Source: Mycolicibacterium senegalense (GTDB lineage Bacteria > Actinomycetota > Actinomycetes > Mycobacteriales > Mycobacteriaceae). From it: a stretch of 64,000 bases of DNA. The stretch spans positions 5,516,417-5,580,416 of the forward strand of contig NZ_CP081000.1 of NCBI RefSeq assembly GCF_019645875.1, given 5' to 3'. The notes below the pieces were generated by a model, which ran no database searches, had not been told where the DNA came from, and saw nothing but the letters and a program-made list of their open reading frames with translations. The position numbers and the translations under genes were made by a program. This document shows, piece after piece, positions 15,915 through 25,760 of the stretch. Each line of letters starts with the position of its first letter. The first letter of the stretch is position 1.

Positions 15915-16696
15915 TTCAGCGCCCGCTCGATGATCCGGTCTGACCACATGAGGCCGGTGCAGGCCAGCGCGACTCCGACTACCAACAGCCAGCCTCCGAT
16001 GCCCGCGTTGAAGAGGAACGTCAGGGGCCGCGCACCGATCAACTGCCCCAGCGCTATTCCGGCCACCGGGAGCCCGGCGAGCACCGCCGCCGTTGCCCGC
16101 GGGCCCGCCATCGCCGCTTCGACGTGTGCGGAAAAGCGTTCGCGTTCAACGATGTCGCGCTGCGCGGTGCGCATCAGGGTGGCGATCGAGAGTCCATGAG
16201 CGTGCGCCAAGCGCCAGCAGGCAGCGAGCCGTTCCCAGTGCATGGGCAACTGCGAGGATTCCGCGATGTCGTCCAACCCGGCCGCCACATCGGCCCCCAA
16301 GCGGGCGCGGGCCGCCACCGCGCTCATGCCGTCGCGCACCGGGCCGGACACCTCACCGGCGGCAGTGGCGAAAGCACTGACCGGGTGCACCCCGGTACGC
16401 AGCTCGCCGACCAACACGTCCAGCGCGGCCTGCAGTGCCGCGGATTGCTGCTGTCGCTGCCGCCGGACCGTACGACGCCGACGGCGGCTCGCCACGGTGC
16501 CGGCCACCAACGCCGCGGCCAGCACGACCGGCGGCGGCGCCAACCAGGCCAGCACGACCCCGACAACCGCCACGATCGGCGCGGCGCGGGCCCGCCGCCG
16601 GACAGGTGAATCCACCCGCCGCAACGCGGCCGTCCGCCTGGGTGCGGCCGGCCACAGCACCAGTGCCGCTGCCAGCGCCAGAGCGCTCACCGTCAC
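15911..16696 (-). CDS. tadB: TadB-like type II/IV secretion platform protein
   Basis: A 261-residue membrane protein with two N-terminal hydrophobic segments, a cytoplasmic GspF-type helical domain (ALQAALDVLVGELRTGVHP, then WRLAHAHGLSIATLM) and two C-terminal membrane helices. The GTG at 16696 overlaps the tadA stop as GTGA, so translational coupling is likely; the longer reading frame upstream is not needed. Position matches Rv3658c. Partner of TadC in the pilus platform. Confidence 0.87.
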   Translation of the reverse strand: MTVSALALAAALVLWPAAPRRTAALRRVDSPVRRRARAAPIVAVVGVVLAWLAPPPVVLAAALVAGTVASRRRRRTVRRQRQQQSAALQAALDVLVGELRTGVHPVSAFATAAGEVSGPVRDGMSAVAARARLGADVAAGLDDIAESSQLPMHWERLAACWRLAHAHGLSIATLMRTAQRDIVERERFSAHVEAAMAGPRATAAVLAGLPVAGIALGQLIGARPLTFLFNAGIGGWLLVVGVALACTGLMWSDRIIERALK

Positions 16697-17853
16697 GATG
16701 GCCCGCGTCCCTCGACAAGCGCATCGAGAGCGTCTGCGCCACAACCCGTTCCGGTATCGGCATGCCAGGCCGTCACCACCTCCAGTTCGCCACGCGCGGC
16801 CCGTCGCAGCACGGCGATCTCGGCGAGCCTGCGCTGGCCGGCGCCGTCACGCCCCACGTGCAACAGGACCTGTACGGCCGCGGCCAGTTGGCTGACCAGC
16901 GCGGCGCGGTCCAGTCCGCCGAGCGCGCCGAGTGCCTCCAACCGGGCCGGTACCTCGGCCGGGCTGTTGGCGTGCACGGTGCCTGCCCCGCCGTCGTGGC
17001 CGGTGTTGAGCGCGGCCAGCAGATCCACCACCTCGGCCCCACGCACCTCGCCCACGACGATCCGGTCTGGACGCATCCGCAACGCCTGGCGGACCAGATC
17101 GCGCACGGTCACCTCACCGACGCCTTCGACGTTGGCGCCCCGGGCGACCAGCTTGACCAGATGTGGGTGCGACGGCGCCAGTTCGGCGGCATCCTCGACG
17201 CACACGATGCGTTCCTGTTCCGGGACGGCGCCCAGCGCGGCGGCCAGCAGCGTGGTTTTCCCACAACCCGTGCCGCCCGAGATCAGAAACGCCAGCCGGG
17301 CGCGGATGATCGCGTGCACGAGGTCGGCGGCTGCCGGCGGGATGGCCCCGGAGCGGGTGAGGGCCTCGAGATTCTGGGTCGCCGGGCGCAGCACCCGCAG
17401 GGACAGGCAGGTACCAGCGGCAGCGATCGGCGGCAGTACCGCGTGCAGTCGCACGGCGCACGGCCCGATGCCGGTGAGCTGACCATCGACCCATGGCTGC
17501 GCCTCGTCCAGCCGTCGCCCCGCCAACAGCGCCAACCGCTGAGCCAGCCGGCGGACCGCGCCTTCGTCGGGGAAACACACTGTGCTGCGGTGCAATCCGC
17601 TGCCGTCGTCCACCCACACCGCATCGGGGGCGGTAACGAGAACGTCGGTGGTGGTCGGCGCGCACAGCAGTGGCTCCAGGATCCCGGCGCCGGTCAGTTC
17701 GGTCTCCAGCAGTCGCAGATTGCTCAGTACCTCGGTGTCGCCGAGCAGGCCGCCCGACTCCGCGCGGATTGCCGCGGCCACCACACCGGGACTCAGCGGG
17801 GATGCCTCGGCCACCAGGCGCTCGCGAACCCGGTCGATCAGCGATGCGCTCAT
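16693..17853 (-). CDS. tadA: TadA/CpaF secretion ATPase
   Basis: Hexameric motor ATPase of the Tad pilus. Walker A GGTGCGKTT lies at about residues 194-202, the Asp box follows as CVEDAAEL, and Walker B plus His box are in RMRPDRIVVGEVRG and GTVHANSPAE. The N-terminal domain (residues 1-170) matches CpaF. 386 residues. The start overlaps the end of ssd by 4 bp (ATGA), so the operon is tightly coupled. Position matches Rv3659c. Confidence 0.94.
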   Translation of the reverse strand: MSASLIDRVRERLVAEASPLSPGVVAAAIRAESGGLLGDTEVLSNLRLLETELTGAGILEPLLCAPTTTDVLVTAPDAVWVDDGSGLHRSTVCFPDEGAVRRLAQRLALLAGRRLDEAQPWVDGQLTGIGPCAVRLHAVLPPIAAAGTCLSLRVLRPATQNLEALTRSGAIPPAAADLVHAIIRARLAFLISGGTGCGKTTLLAAALGAVPEQERIVCVEDAAELAPSHPHLVKLVARGANVEGVGEVTVRDLVRQALRMRPDRIVVGEVRGAEVVDLLAALNTGHDGGAGTVHANSPAEVPARLEALGALGGLDRAALVSQLAAAVQVLLHVGRDGAGQRRLAEIAVLRRAARGELEVVTAWHADTGTGCGADALDALVEGRGPS

Positions 17854-18935
17854 GCGGCCCCCGCGTCCTGTGCCGGATGAGCGGCCAGCACCGACAGCAC
17901 CCGCCGCGCCGCCGAACCCAACGGCGACCGGGGCCGCACCCGCAACCCTCCGCGCTCCAACACTTCGGCGATGCCGGGCTGCGGTCGCATCGCGGCCAGC
18001 AGGGGCAGGTCCACGATGCGGGCCACCTCCACTGCTCGCAGCCCACCGGGCGCCGGGCCCCGCACGACGACACCGGCATTCGGATTACAGGCCAGCACCC
18101 ACGGCCGGGCGGCTGCCGCCGCGGCACACGACCGCACATCTGCGGGGGTCACCAAGACGACCAGATCGGCTGCATCCAAAGCGGTTTCGGCCGCGGCGGT
18201 GGCACGACGCGGCACGTCGCACACGACAGTGACACCCCCACGGCACCCGGCCTCGATCACCGCACCCAACGGCTCCGCCTCGATATCGCTGCCCGAACGC
18301 CCGCTGGACAGCACGCTGACCCCGTCCCGGCGAGGCAGCGCGTCGCGCAGCGCCGGATAACCCAACCGACCGCCCTGCAACGCCAGATCCGGCCAGCGCA
18401 AGCCGGCCAGGTCCTCACTGCCCGCCACCAGGTCGATCCCGCCGCTCCACGGATCCGCCTCGACCAACAGCGCGGTCGAGGTCGATTGGGCGAGCGCCAC
18501 CGCGAACACCGACGCGCCCGCTCCCCCGCGGGCCCCCACCACCGCCACCACGGGACCGCAACCGGCATCGTCGTGCCAGGCGGCTTCGGACAGGGCCGCC
18601 ACGAGATCGGCGTCCTGCGCGGGCAGCGTGACGACGTGCTGCGCGCCGACGTAGATCGCGGCCTGCCAATCGTCGGGCCGGGGGTCGTCGCGACCGACAA
18701 GGATCACCCGCGCGCGCCGCGGCAGCGTCCGGGCCGCGCAGCGTCGGGCGGCCGCAGCATCGAGCAGCACTGCAGATGCCGCGACCCATGCCTTCCGCCC
18801 AGCGGGGTGGTCGATGACGACGAGCCCGACACCGGCGGCGGCAGCCACCCGCGCCACGTCGTCACGCAGCAGTGGGTCGCCGATGAGGGCCAGCACGGCT
18901 CCGCGCGGAGCGGTCGAGAGGTTCGCAACGGCCAT
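17850..18935 (-). CDS. ssd: MinD/TadZ-like septum-site protein (Ssd)
   Basis: 361 residues: an N-terminal receiver-like region (ILVGRDDPRPDDWQAAIYVGA) and a C-terminal SIMIBI ATPase-like domain with a deviant Walker A (GARGGAGASVFAVAL), lacking the usual Lys-Thr, and a LLVEADPWSGGIDL motif. This matches Rv3660c (Ssd), reported to affect septation in M. tuberculosis, and TadZ/CpaE, which place Tad pili at the cell pole. First gene of the operon, so localisation of the pilus is a likely role. Whether it binds ATP is uncertain given the altered P-loop. Confidence 0.87.
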   Translation of the reverse strand: MAVANLSTAPRGAVLALIGDPLLRDDVARVAAAAGVGLVVIDHPAGRKAWVAASAVLLDAAAARRCAARTLPRRARVILVGRDDPRPDDWQAAIYVGAQHVVTLPAQDADLVAALSEAAWHDDAGCGPVVAVVGARGGAGASVFAVALAQSTSTALLVEADPWSGGIDLVAGSEDLAGLRWPDLALQGGRLGYPALRDALPRRDGVSVLSSGRSGSDIEAEPLGAVIEAGCRGGVTVVCDVPRRATAAAETALDAADLVVLVTPADVRSCAAAAAARPWVLACNPNAGVVVRGPAPGGLRAVEVARIVDLPLLAAMRPQPGIAEVLERGGLRVRPRSPLGSAARRVLSVLAAHPAQDAGAA

Positions 18936-19103
18936 ATGCCCACCCTGCGGGCAACCGCTGGGTCGGCACCATCACCAATTCGCGGATTGTGGATGAAGTC
19001 CGGCCTGTGGATGAACGCCGTGGTCCGCGAACGTACCGTCGCGATGGCCTGAAAATACGGTTCCGCAACCAATGCGGCCCGGCCGCCGAAGATTCTTTCC
19101 CCA
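18936..19103. promoter_or_regulatory. Leader/promoter region of the Tad operon
   Basis: No gene is seen. Two copies of TGTGGATGA lie at 18988-18996 and 19006-19014, 18 bp apart. Each differs at one base from the reverse complement of the DnaA box TTATCCACA. The region also holds the start of the Tad operon on the minus strand and lies directly after the 6C sRNA terminator. Confidence 0.35.
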
Positions 19104-19200
19104 GAAAAGGGACGACCCCCGCCAGGGGGGGAGGAGGCGGAGGTCGTCGTGTATCAGCCCCGGGGGGTCGGGCTGATACACCCTCGGCATAAGCCGAGTA
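19104..19200 (-). ncRNA. 6C small RNA (actinobacterial 6C family)
   Basis: On the minus strand two hairpins carry C-runs in their loops, the defining feature of 6C RNA. The first (19180-19150) has an 11-bp perfect stem TGTATCAGCCC/GGGCTGATACA with a loop holding six C. The second (19148-19111) has a GACGACC/GGTCGTC-based stem with a loop of seven C. A small stem CTCGGC/GCCGAG lies near the 5' end, and a TTTT run (19108-19105) follows as terminator. M. tuberculosis carries its 6C RNA (B11) in this same gap between Rv3660c and Rv3661, with similar length (about 95 nt). Ends are estimates. Confidence 0.9.
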
Positions 19201-19206
19201 ATGCTC

Positions 19207-19212
19207 ACTATA
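19207..19212 (-). promoter_or_regulatory. -10 element of the 6C sRNA
   Basis: TATAGT on the minus strand, one base from the SigA consensus TATAAT, about 7 nt before the predicted 6C RNA 5' end. A TTGCGT 19 nt further upstream is a weak -35 candidate. Confidence 0.65.
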
Positions 19213-19359
19213 CACACGGAACTGCCAAAACACGCAAGAGACACCTGTGCGGGCTACCGGCAGCGGCGCCGGGACTCACGCCCGGACGAACGCGTCTTGA
19301 ACTGCCATTTTGCGCTGGCGCTCGAATAATGCGGCGCGGCTGCCTCTATGCTGACGCTT

Positions 19360-20217
19360 GTGACCGCATCCGATCAGGCTGCCGGGGAGTTGATCGCGCA
19401 GCAATCCGGGCCGCAGGACGGTCAGCCGGTGCGTACCGCGGCGTTCTTCGACCTCGACAAGACCGTCATCGCCAAGTCGAGCACTCTTGCTTTCAGCAAA
19501 CCCTTCTTCGATCAGGGACTGCTGAACCGGCGGACCGTCCTCAAATCGACGTATGCCCAGTTTCTGTTCCTGATGTCAGGCGCCGACCACGACCAGATGG
19601 ACCGGATGCGCAGCTACATCACGAACATGTGCACCGGTTGGGATGTCGAACAGGTCAAGTCGATCGTGGGCGAGACCTTGCACGACATCGTCGACCCGCT
19701 GGTGTTCGCCGAGGCCGCCGAGCTGATCGCCGACCACAAGCTGTGCGGCCGCGACGTCGTGGTGGTGTCGGCCTCGGGTGAGGAGATCGTGGCGCCGATC
19801 GCCCGGGCCCTGGGGGCCACCCACGCCATGGCCACCCGGATGGTGGTCGAAGAGGGCCGCTACACGGGCGACATCGCCTTCTACTGCTACGGCGAGGGCA
19901 AGGTCGAGGCGATCCGCGCCCTGGCCGCCCGTGAGGGCTATGCGCTGGACCACTGCTACGCCTACTCGGACTCGATCACCGACATCCCGATGCTCGAAGC
20001 CGTGGGGCACCCCACCGCGGTGAATCCTGATCGCGGGCTTCGCAAGGAAGCGGCGTCCCGCGGCTGGCCCGTGCTGACCTTCACCAGGCCGGTATCGCTG
20101 CGCGACCGGATTCCGGCGCCGTCGGGGGCAGCGGTGGCGACCACCGCGGCCGTCGGAATCAGCGCCCTGGCGGCCGGCGCACTGACCTATTCACTGCTTC
20201 GTCGCTTCACGTCCTGA
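19360..20217 (+). CDS. HAD-superfamily IB hydrolase (SerB-like, Rv3661 type)
   Basis: A 285-residue HAD phosphatase. Motif I is FFDLDKT (Asp nucleophile at about 31-33), motif II VVVSASGE, motif III Lys in GEGKVEA, and motif IV YSDSITDIPML. A cap domain lies between motifs I and II. A C-terminal hydrophobic segment (TTAAVGISALAAGALTYSLL) may anchor it to the membrane. GTG 19360 is chosen because it gives the family's usual 24 residues before motif I; ATG 19348 is possible. The gene sits between the 6C and Ms1 RNAs. Substrate unknown; a phosphoserine-like monoester is only a guess. Confidence 0.9.
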   Translation: MTASDQAAGELIAQQSGPQDGQPVRTAAFFDLDKTVIAKSSTLAFSKPFFDQGLLNRRTVLKSTYAQFLFLMSGADHDQMDRMRSYITNMCTGWDVEQVKSIVGETLHDIVDPLVFAEAAELIADHKLCGRDVVVVSASGEEIVAPIARALGATHAMATRMVVEEGRYTGDIAFYCYGEGKVEAIRALAAREGYALDHCYAYSDSITDIPMLEAVGHPTAVNPDRGLRKEAASRGWPVLTFTRPVSLRDRIPAPSGAAVATTAAVGISALAAGALTYSLLRRFTS

Positions 20218-20283
20218 CCTACCGCGCGTAGTAGCTGGACACCTCGGCGTAACGATCAGAAGTCGGGTGCATTTCACCCTTGC

Positions 20284-20299
20284 TGTGACCGTGGTCACG
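20284..20299. promoter_or_regulatory. Predicted CRP (cAMP receptor) binding site at the Ms1 promoter
   Basis: TGTGA-N6-TCACG matches the mycobacterial CRP consensus TGTGA-N6-TCACA at nine of ten fixed positions. Its core GTGACC/GGTCAC is a perfect inverted repeat. It lies immediately upstream of a TAGTAC -10-like hexamer (20300-20305), so it would cover the -35/spacer region of the Ms1 promoter. Confidence 0.6.
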
Positions 20300-20309
20300 T
20301 AGTACAAAG

Positions 20310-20620
20310 GAACCACGGAAGCTTGGATGAGGCCAAGGCTTAGCCGGAAGAGAAGGCTAAATCTCCCGAACCAGGCTCCCCAGCACGGGTCCCGGTACCC
20401 ACGCGGAGCACATGCCGCGGAATAGGCAAAAGTGTTGCGGGCCTGCGTGATTGCGAAGAGCGGACGGCTACGACGGCCCTTTGGGTGGGGTTGCAGCCGA
20501 AGCGCATTGCAAGGACGCCGAGGCCACCCACGCAACCCATCTGGCACGCTTGGTAACCGGTATCCGTGCTAGCGGGCGGCGAGCCGAAACATCGTTTCGG
20601 ACCGTCGCCCGCTTTCGTTT
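20310..20620 (+). ncRNA. Ms1 / MTS2823 small RNA (RNA polymerase-binding)
   Basis: A gene-free, structured 310-nt interval between the Rv3661-type and Rv3662c-type genes, exactly where M. tuberculosis encodes MTS2823 and M. smegmatis Ms1. It starts after a -10-like TAGTAC and ends in a strong terminator with a U-run. Many internal inverted repeats suggest a long rod-like fold, with purine-rich single-stranded stretches (e.g. GGAAGAGAAGGC). Ms1 binds core RNA polymerase without sigma factor and accumulates in stationary phase. The 5' end is estimated from the -10 position. Confidence 0.85.
20571..20620 (+). terminator. Intrinsic terminator of Ms1 RNA
   Basis: Outer stem AGCGGGCG (from 20571) with CGCCCGCT (ending 20612-20613), inner stem CCGAAAC/GTTTCGG, followed by TTTCGTTT. 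Confidence 0.85.
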
Positions 20621-20645
20621 GCTGACAGTCCCCCGACCCCGCGCG

Positions 20646-21389
20646 TCAGCCGGCCGCCGACTGGGCGATCTGCAGGGCTTCACGCGCGCCGCCCTTGAGG
20701 CCTTCACTGCTGAGCAGCAGCCACGCGGTCAGCCCGTCGGGGGTGCCCGAGGCGAATCCTCGTGCGGCAGCCCGGTACTCCCCCGACTTTCGCATCCAAT
20801 GCACCTCGGGGACGCCGAGACCGTGCGGGTCGAGGCCGCTGGCGATCGTCACCAGACGCGAAACCGCGCGGGCCACGACGCCGTCGGCGGTGCCGAACGG
20901 AGCCAGGCTGAGTAGTTCGCCGTGCGCGACGGCGGCCAGTACGGGGGCGGGGACCTTGGAGCCGCCGGCCAGGATCTCGGTCAGCAGCTCGAGCCGACGG
21001 CCGACGTCGGGATCGGTGCGTGGCCGGCCCAGGTGCTCATCATCGGTGAGATCGGCGGCAGCCAGCGCGTGCAGCCGGGCCAGGGCCTGCATCGGCGCCC
21101 GCTGCCACACGCTGACCACCGCGGTGGCACCGCCTTCGAGCGCCTCGGCGACCCGGATGGCGCCCGCGGTGACCGGGTCGGGTTCGCCGTCGGCAGACAA
21201 CTGGACGGCCCCGCCGTCGAGTACCGCCGAGGCCCGCGCTGCGCGCAATGCGGCTTCGGCCGCGGTCTGCGGCCAGCCGCGCAAGTTGAACTTGTGTCGG
21301 TGCGCCCGGCCCAGGGCATCCCGCGCCTCGTCGCTGGCCGCGGAAACACCCGGCAGATCGACCAGGGGTGCGAGTGGATCGGTCGTCAT
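20646..21389 (-). CDS. Conserved hypothetical protein (Rv3662c type)
   Basis: A 247-residue soluble protein starting MTTDPLAPLVDLPGV. The repeated helices (EARDALGRAHRHKFNLRGW, TDDEHLGRPRTDP, GELLSLAPFGTADGVVARAV) look like the core of Fic/DOC-type filamentation proteins, with a LAPFGTADGVVAR segment reminiscent of Fic HPFxDGNGR but lacking its His and catalytic pattern. A true Fic activity is therefore doubtful. Start 21389 is the first ATG giving a normal N-terminus; upstream extension would run into the acs promoter. Divergent from acs. Confidence 0.78.
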   Translation of the reverse strand: MTTDPLAPLVDLPGVSAASDEARDALGRAHRHKFNLRGWPQTAAEAALRAARASAVLDGGAVQLSADGEPDPVTAGAIRVAEALEGGATAVVSVWQRAPMQALARLHALAAADLTDDEHLGRPRTDPDVGRRLELLTEILAGGSKVPAPVLAAVAHGELLSLAPFGTADGVVARAVSRLVTIASGLDPHGLGVPEVHWMRKSGEYRAAARGFASGTPDGLTAWLLLSSEGLKGGAREALQIAQSAAG

Positions 21390-21516
21390 ACCCAGAAACG
21401 CTAGCCGACCGCTGAACGTCATTTCGCCGACCGTTGGGCGCAGAAGGCGCGCCGCCCGGCAACCGTCTTGTGAGCTCCCAACGCCGCTGCAACCTTTGGT
21501 GACTAGGCTCACACCC

Positions 21517-23478
<1,962 letters not shown>

Positions 23479-23489
23479 TACGACGCCGC

Positions 23490-24185
23490 CTAACCGACCG
23501 GGACGAAACCCGTTCCCGGTCGGTTCTTGGCGGTGATGTCGGCCAGCTGCGCGTTGAACGACATCGTCACCGCCGGCGTGTGCAGGGGCACGAATTTCAC
23601 CACGCACGTGGGCAGTTCCTCGGAGTAGGCACCGTGGATCATGCCGACCAGCCTGTTGTTGACCGTGACGGGTGCACCCGAGTCCCCGGGCTGACCGCAC
23701 ACCTGGTTGACGATGGTGCCCGGGTCTTGTCCGGGACCCCACGTCACGCCGCACGAATAACCCGTGGTGCGACCGAGTTTGCAGGCTATCTCGCCGAAAG
23801 CCGGGTCCGGCCCGAGACCGTCGATCTGAAAACCGTTGACGTTGTTGGTCGGGGTGACCTTCGCGGGGTCGAATTCGATCACCGCGTAATCGAGCAGGTC
23901 GTTACCGGCGACCATCTTCCCGAGCACCCCGGCGCCGTTCGCGCCTTCAGCCGAAACCACGGCCCCCGGTCCACCGCAGTGTGCCGAGGTGAATCCGATC
24001 AGGCGCCCGGCGTTGTCGTGCCCGATCGCGGTGAGGGTGCAGAAGGACTCGCCGTTGACCACGATGCCCGAGCCGCCACCCAGCACCACCGGCGGCGCGG
24101 CATGCGCCCGCGCCGGGCTGAGGATCGCGACGAGAGCGATGATCGGTGCACCAATGAGCAACTGCCAGCGGTGTCTGCTCGTCAA
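23490..24185 (-). CDS. Secreted chymotrypsin-like serine protease (Rv3668c type)
   Basis: About 231 residues. An N-terminal signal peptide (basic TSRHRWQ, hydrophobic core, ARAHA cleavage) precedes a trypsin-fold domain with a full triad: His in TSAHCGG, Asp in LLDYAVIEF and Ser in GQPGDSGAPV. Paired Cys flank the His and Ser regions, as in the alpha-lytic/streptogrisin family. The TTG at 24185 follows GGAGGA closely (3 nt); TTG 24218 is an alternative. Located outside the membrane. Its last codons overlap a 12-bp hairpin shared with the end of convergent acs. Confidence 0.9.
   Translation of the reverse strand: MTSRHRWQLLIGAPIIALVAILSPARAHAAPPVVLGGGSGIVVNGESFCTLTAIGHDNAGRLIGFTSAHCGGPGAVVSAEGANGAGVLGKMVAGNDLLDYAVIEFDPAKVTPTNNVNGFQIDGLGPDPAFGEIACKLGRTTGYSCGVTWGPGQDPGTIVNQVCGQPGDSGAPVTVNNRLVGMIHGAYSEELPTCVVKFVPLHTPAVTMSFNAQLADITAKNRPGTGFVPVG
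23492..23525. terminator. Bidirectional hairpin between acs and the protease gene
   Basis: A perfect 12-bp inverted repeat (23492-23503 AACCGACCGGGA with 23514-23525) and a 10-nt loop lie 13 bp after the acs stop and inside the 3' end of the protease gene. No long T-run follows, as is common for mycobacterial hairpin terminators. Confidence 0.65.
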
Positions 24186-24299
24186 GTGTCCTCCAATCGA
24201 CGCGCCCGACCCGCGCAAGTCAAGATTGCGGTCAGTCTACTAAGGCGAGGTTGTCGGCCGGGATCGTTAACGGGTTCGCCGCATGGCAACATGAACGCC

Positions 24300-24806
24300 A
24301 TGAGCACAGGCGACCGCAGGGACGGCGTTCCGACGACGGTGACCTCGATTCCGCTCGTCGACCCGCATGCCCCCAAGCCGGACCCTTCGATCGGTGACCT
24401 GGTCAAGGACGCCACCGCACAGGTGTCCACGTTGTTGCGGGCCGAGGTGGAGCTGGCCAAGGCCGAGATCACCCGAGATGTGAAGAAGGGCCTGACCGGC
24501 AGCGTGTTCTTCATCGCCGCGCTGGTGGTCCTGTTCTATTCGACCTTCTTTTTCTTCTTCTTCCTGGCCGAGCTGCTCGACACCTGGCTCTGGCGCTGGG
24601 TGGCCTTCCTGATCGTGTTCGGCCTCATGGTGCTGACCACCGGGGCGCTGGCGGTCTTCGGCTTCCTGAAGGTGCGACGCATCAAGGGTCCACAGCAGAC
24701 CATCGAATCGGTCAAGGAGACCCGCGAGGCGCTGACGCCCGGCCACGACAAGGGCGCCCTGCCCGCTGTCCCGGTCCGGCCGGCCACCGACCCGTCAGGC
24801 TGGTAA
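24300..24806 (+). CDS. Membrane protein with phage holin/DUF1469-like helices (Rv3669 type)
   Basis: 168 residues. The N-terminal SIGDLVKDATAQVSTLLRAEVELAKAEI amphipathic region and two following membrane helices (VFFIAALVVLFYSTFFFFFFLAEL and VAFLIVFGLMVLTTGALAVFGFL) match the phage holin family / DUF1469 pattern. The C-terminus is cytoplasmic and Pro-rich. Either ATG 24300 or ATG 24291 could be the start. Its stop overlaps the ephE start (TAATG), so the two are co-translated. Ortholog of Rv3669 by order; function unknown. Confidence 0.82.
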   Translation: MSTGDRRDGVPTTVTSIPLVDPHAPKPDPSIGDLVKDATAQVSTLLRAEVELAKAEITRDVKKGLTGSVFFIAALVVLFYSTFFFFFFLAELLDTWLWRWVAFLIVFGLMVLTTGALAVFGFLKVRRIKGPQQTIESVKETREALTPGHDKGALPAVPVRPATDPSGW

Positions 24807-25756
24807 TGCCCCCACCCGACCCGTCGATCACCAGGATCGAGGGGCCGTGGCGGCATCTGCAGGTGCATGCCAACGGCATCCGCTTTCATGTGGTGGAGGC
24901 CGACCATGTGACCGACGGCGAACGCGCCGCAGCTGACCGCCCGCTGGTGATCCTGCTGCACGGGTTCGGCTCCTTCTGGTGGTCGTGGCGTCATCAGCTC
25001 ACCGCGCTGACCGGTGCCCGGGTCGTGGCGGTCGATCTGCGCGGTTATGGAGACAGCGACAAACCCCCGCGCGGTTATGACGGCTGGACTCTGGCCGGGG
25101 ACACCGCCGGGCTGGTACGGGCGCTGGGCCACAAGACCGCGACGCTGGTCGGCCATGCCGACGGCGGCCTGGTGTGCTGGGCGACGGCGGTGCTGCACCC
25201 GCGTGCGGTCAACGCGATCGCCCTCGTCAGCTCACCGCACCCGGTCGCACTGCGGACCTCCACCTTGACGCGCCGTGACCAGGGCCGGGCCCTGTTGCCG
25301 TCGATGCTGCGCTATCAGTTGCCCGTCTGGCCCGAGCGTACGCTCACCCGCCACGACGGCGCGGAGTTGGAACGCCTGATCCGGAGCCGGGCCGGGTCCA
25401 AATGGCAGACCAGCCAAGACTTCTCCGACACCATGGCCCACCTGCGTCAGGCCGTCCAGATTCCGGGAGCCGCGCACTGCGCCCTCGAATATCAGCGGTG
25501 GGCGGTACGCAGCCAACTACGCAGCGAGGGCCTGCGGTTCATGCGCTCGATGAAGCGTCCGATCAACGTGCCGGTGCTGCATATGCGTGGGGACGCCGAC
25601 CCTTACGTCCTGGCCGATCCGGTGCACCGGACCCAACGTTACGCGCCGCACGGCCGCTACGTATCGATCACGGGCGCAGGTCATTTCGGCCACGAAGAAC
25701 AACCCGAGGCGGTCAACGAACAGCTGAGCCGGTTCCTGGACCAGCTGCACGCCTAG
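24806..25756 (+). CDS. ephE: Alpha/beta hydrolase, epoxide hydrolase-like
   Basis: A 316-residue alpha/beta hydrolase placed as Rv3670 (EphE). Oxyanion motif HGFGSFWWSW (about 52-61); the elbow VGHADGG gives Asp119 as nucleophile, consistent with epoxide hydrolases. The acid is in MRGDADPY and the base His in GAGHFGHEE near the C-terminus. Translationally coupled to the membrane protein upstream (ATG overlaps TAA). Convergent with marP. Substrate unknown; host or own lipid epoxides are the usual suggestion. Confidence 0.88.
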   Translation: MPPPDPSITRIEGPWRHLQVHANGIRFHVVEADHVTDGERAAADRPLVILLHGFGSFWWSWRHQLTALTGARVVAVDLRGYGDSDKPPRGYDGWTLAGDTAGLVRALGHKTATLVGHADGGLVCWATAVLHPRAVNAIALVSSPHPVALRTSTLTRRDQGRALLPSMLRYQLPVWPERTLTRHDGAELERLIRSRAGSKWQTSQDFSDTMAHLRQAVQIPGAAHCALEYQRWAVRSQLRSEGLRFMRSMKRPINVPVLHMRGDADPYVLADPVHRTQRYAPHGRYVSITGAGHFGHEEQPEAVNEQLSRFLDQLHA

Positions 25757-25760
25757 CCGA

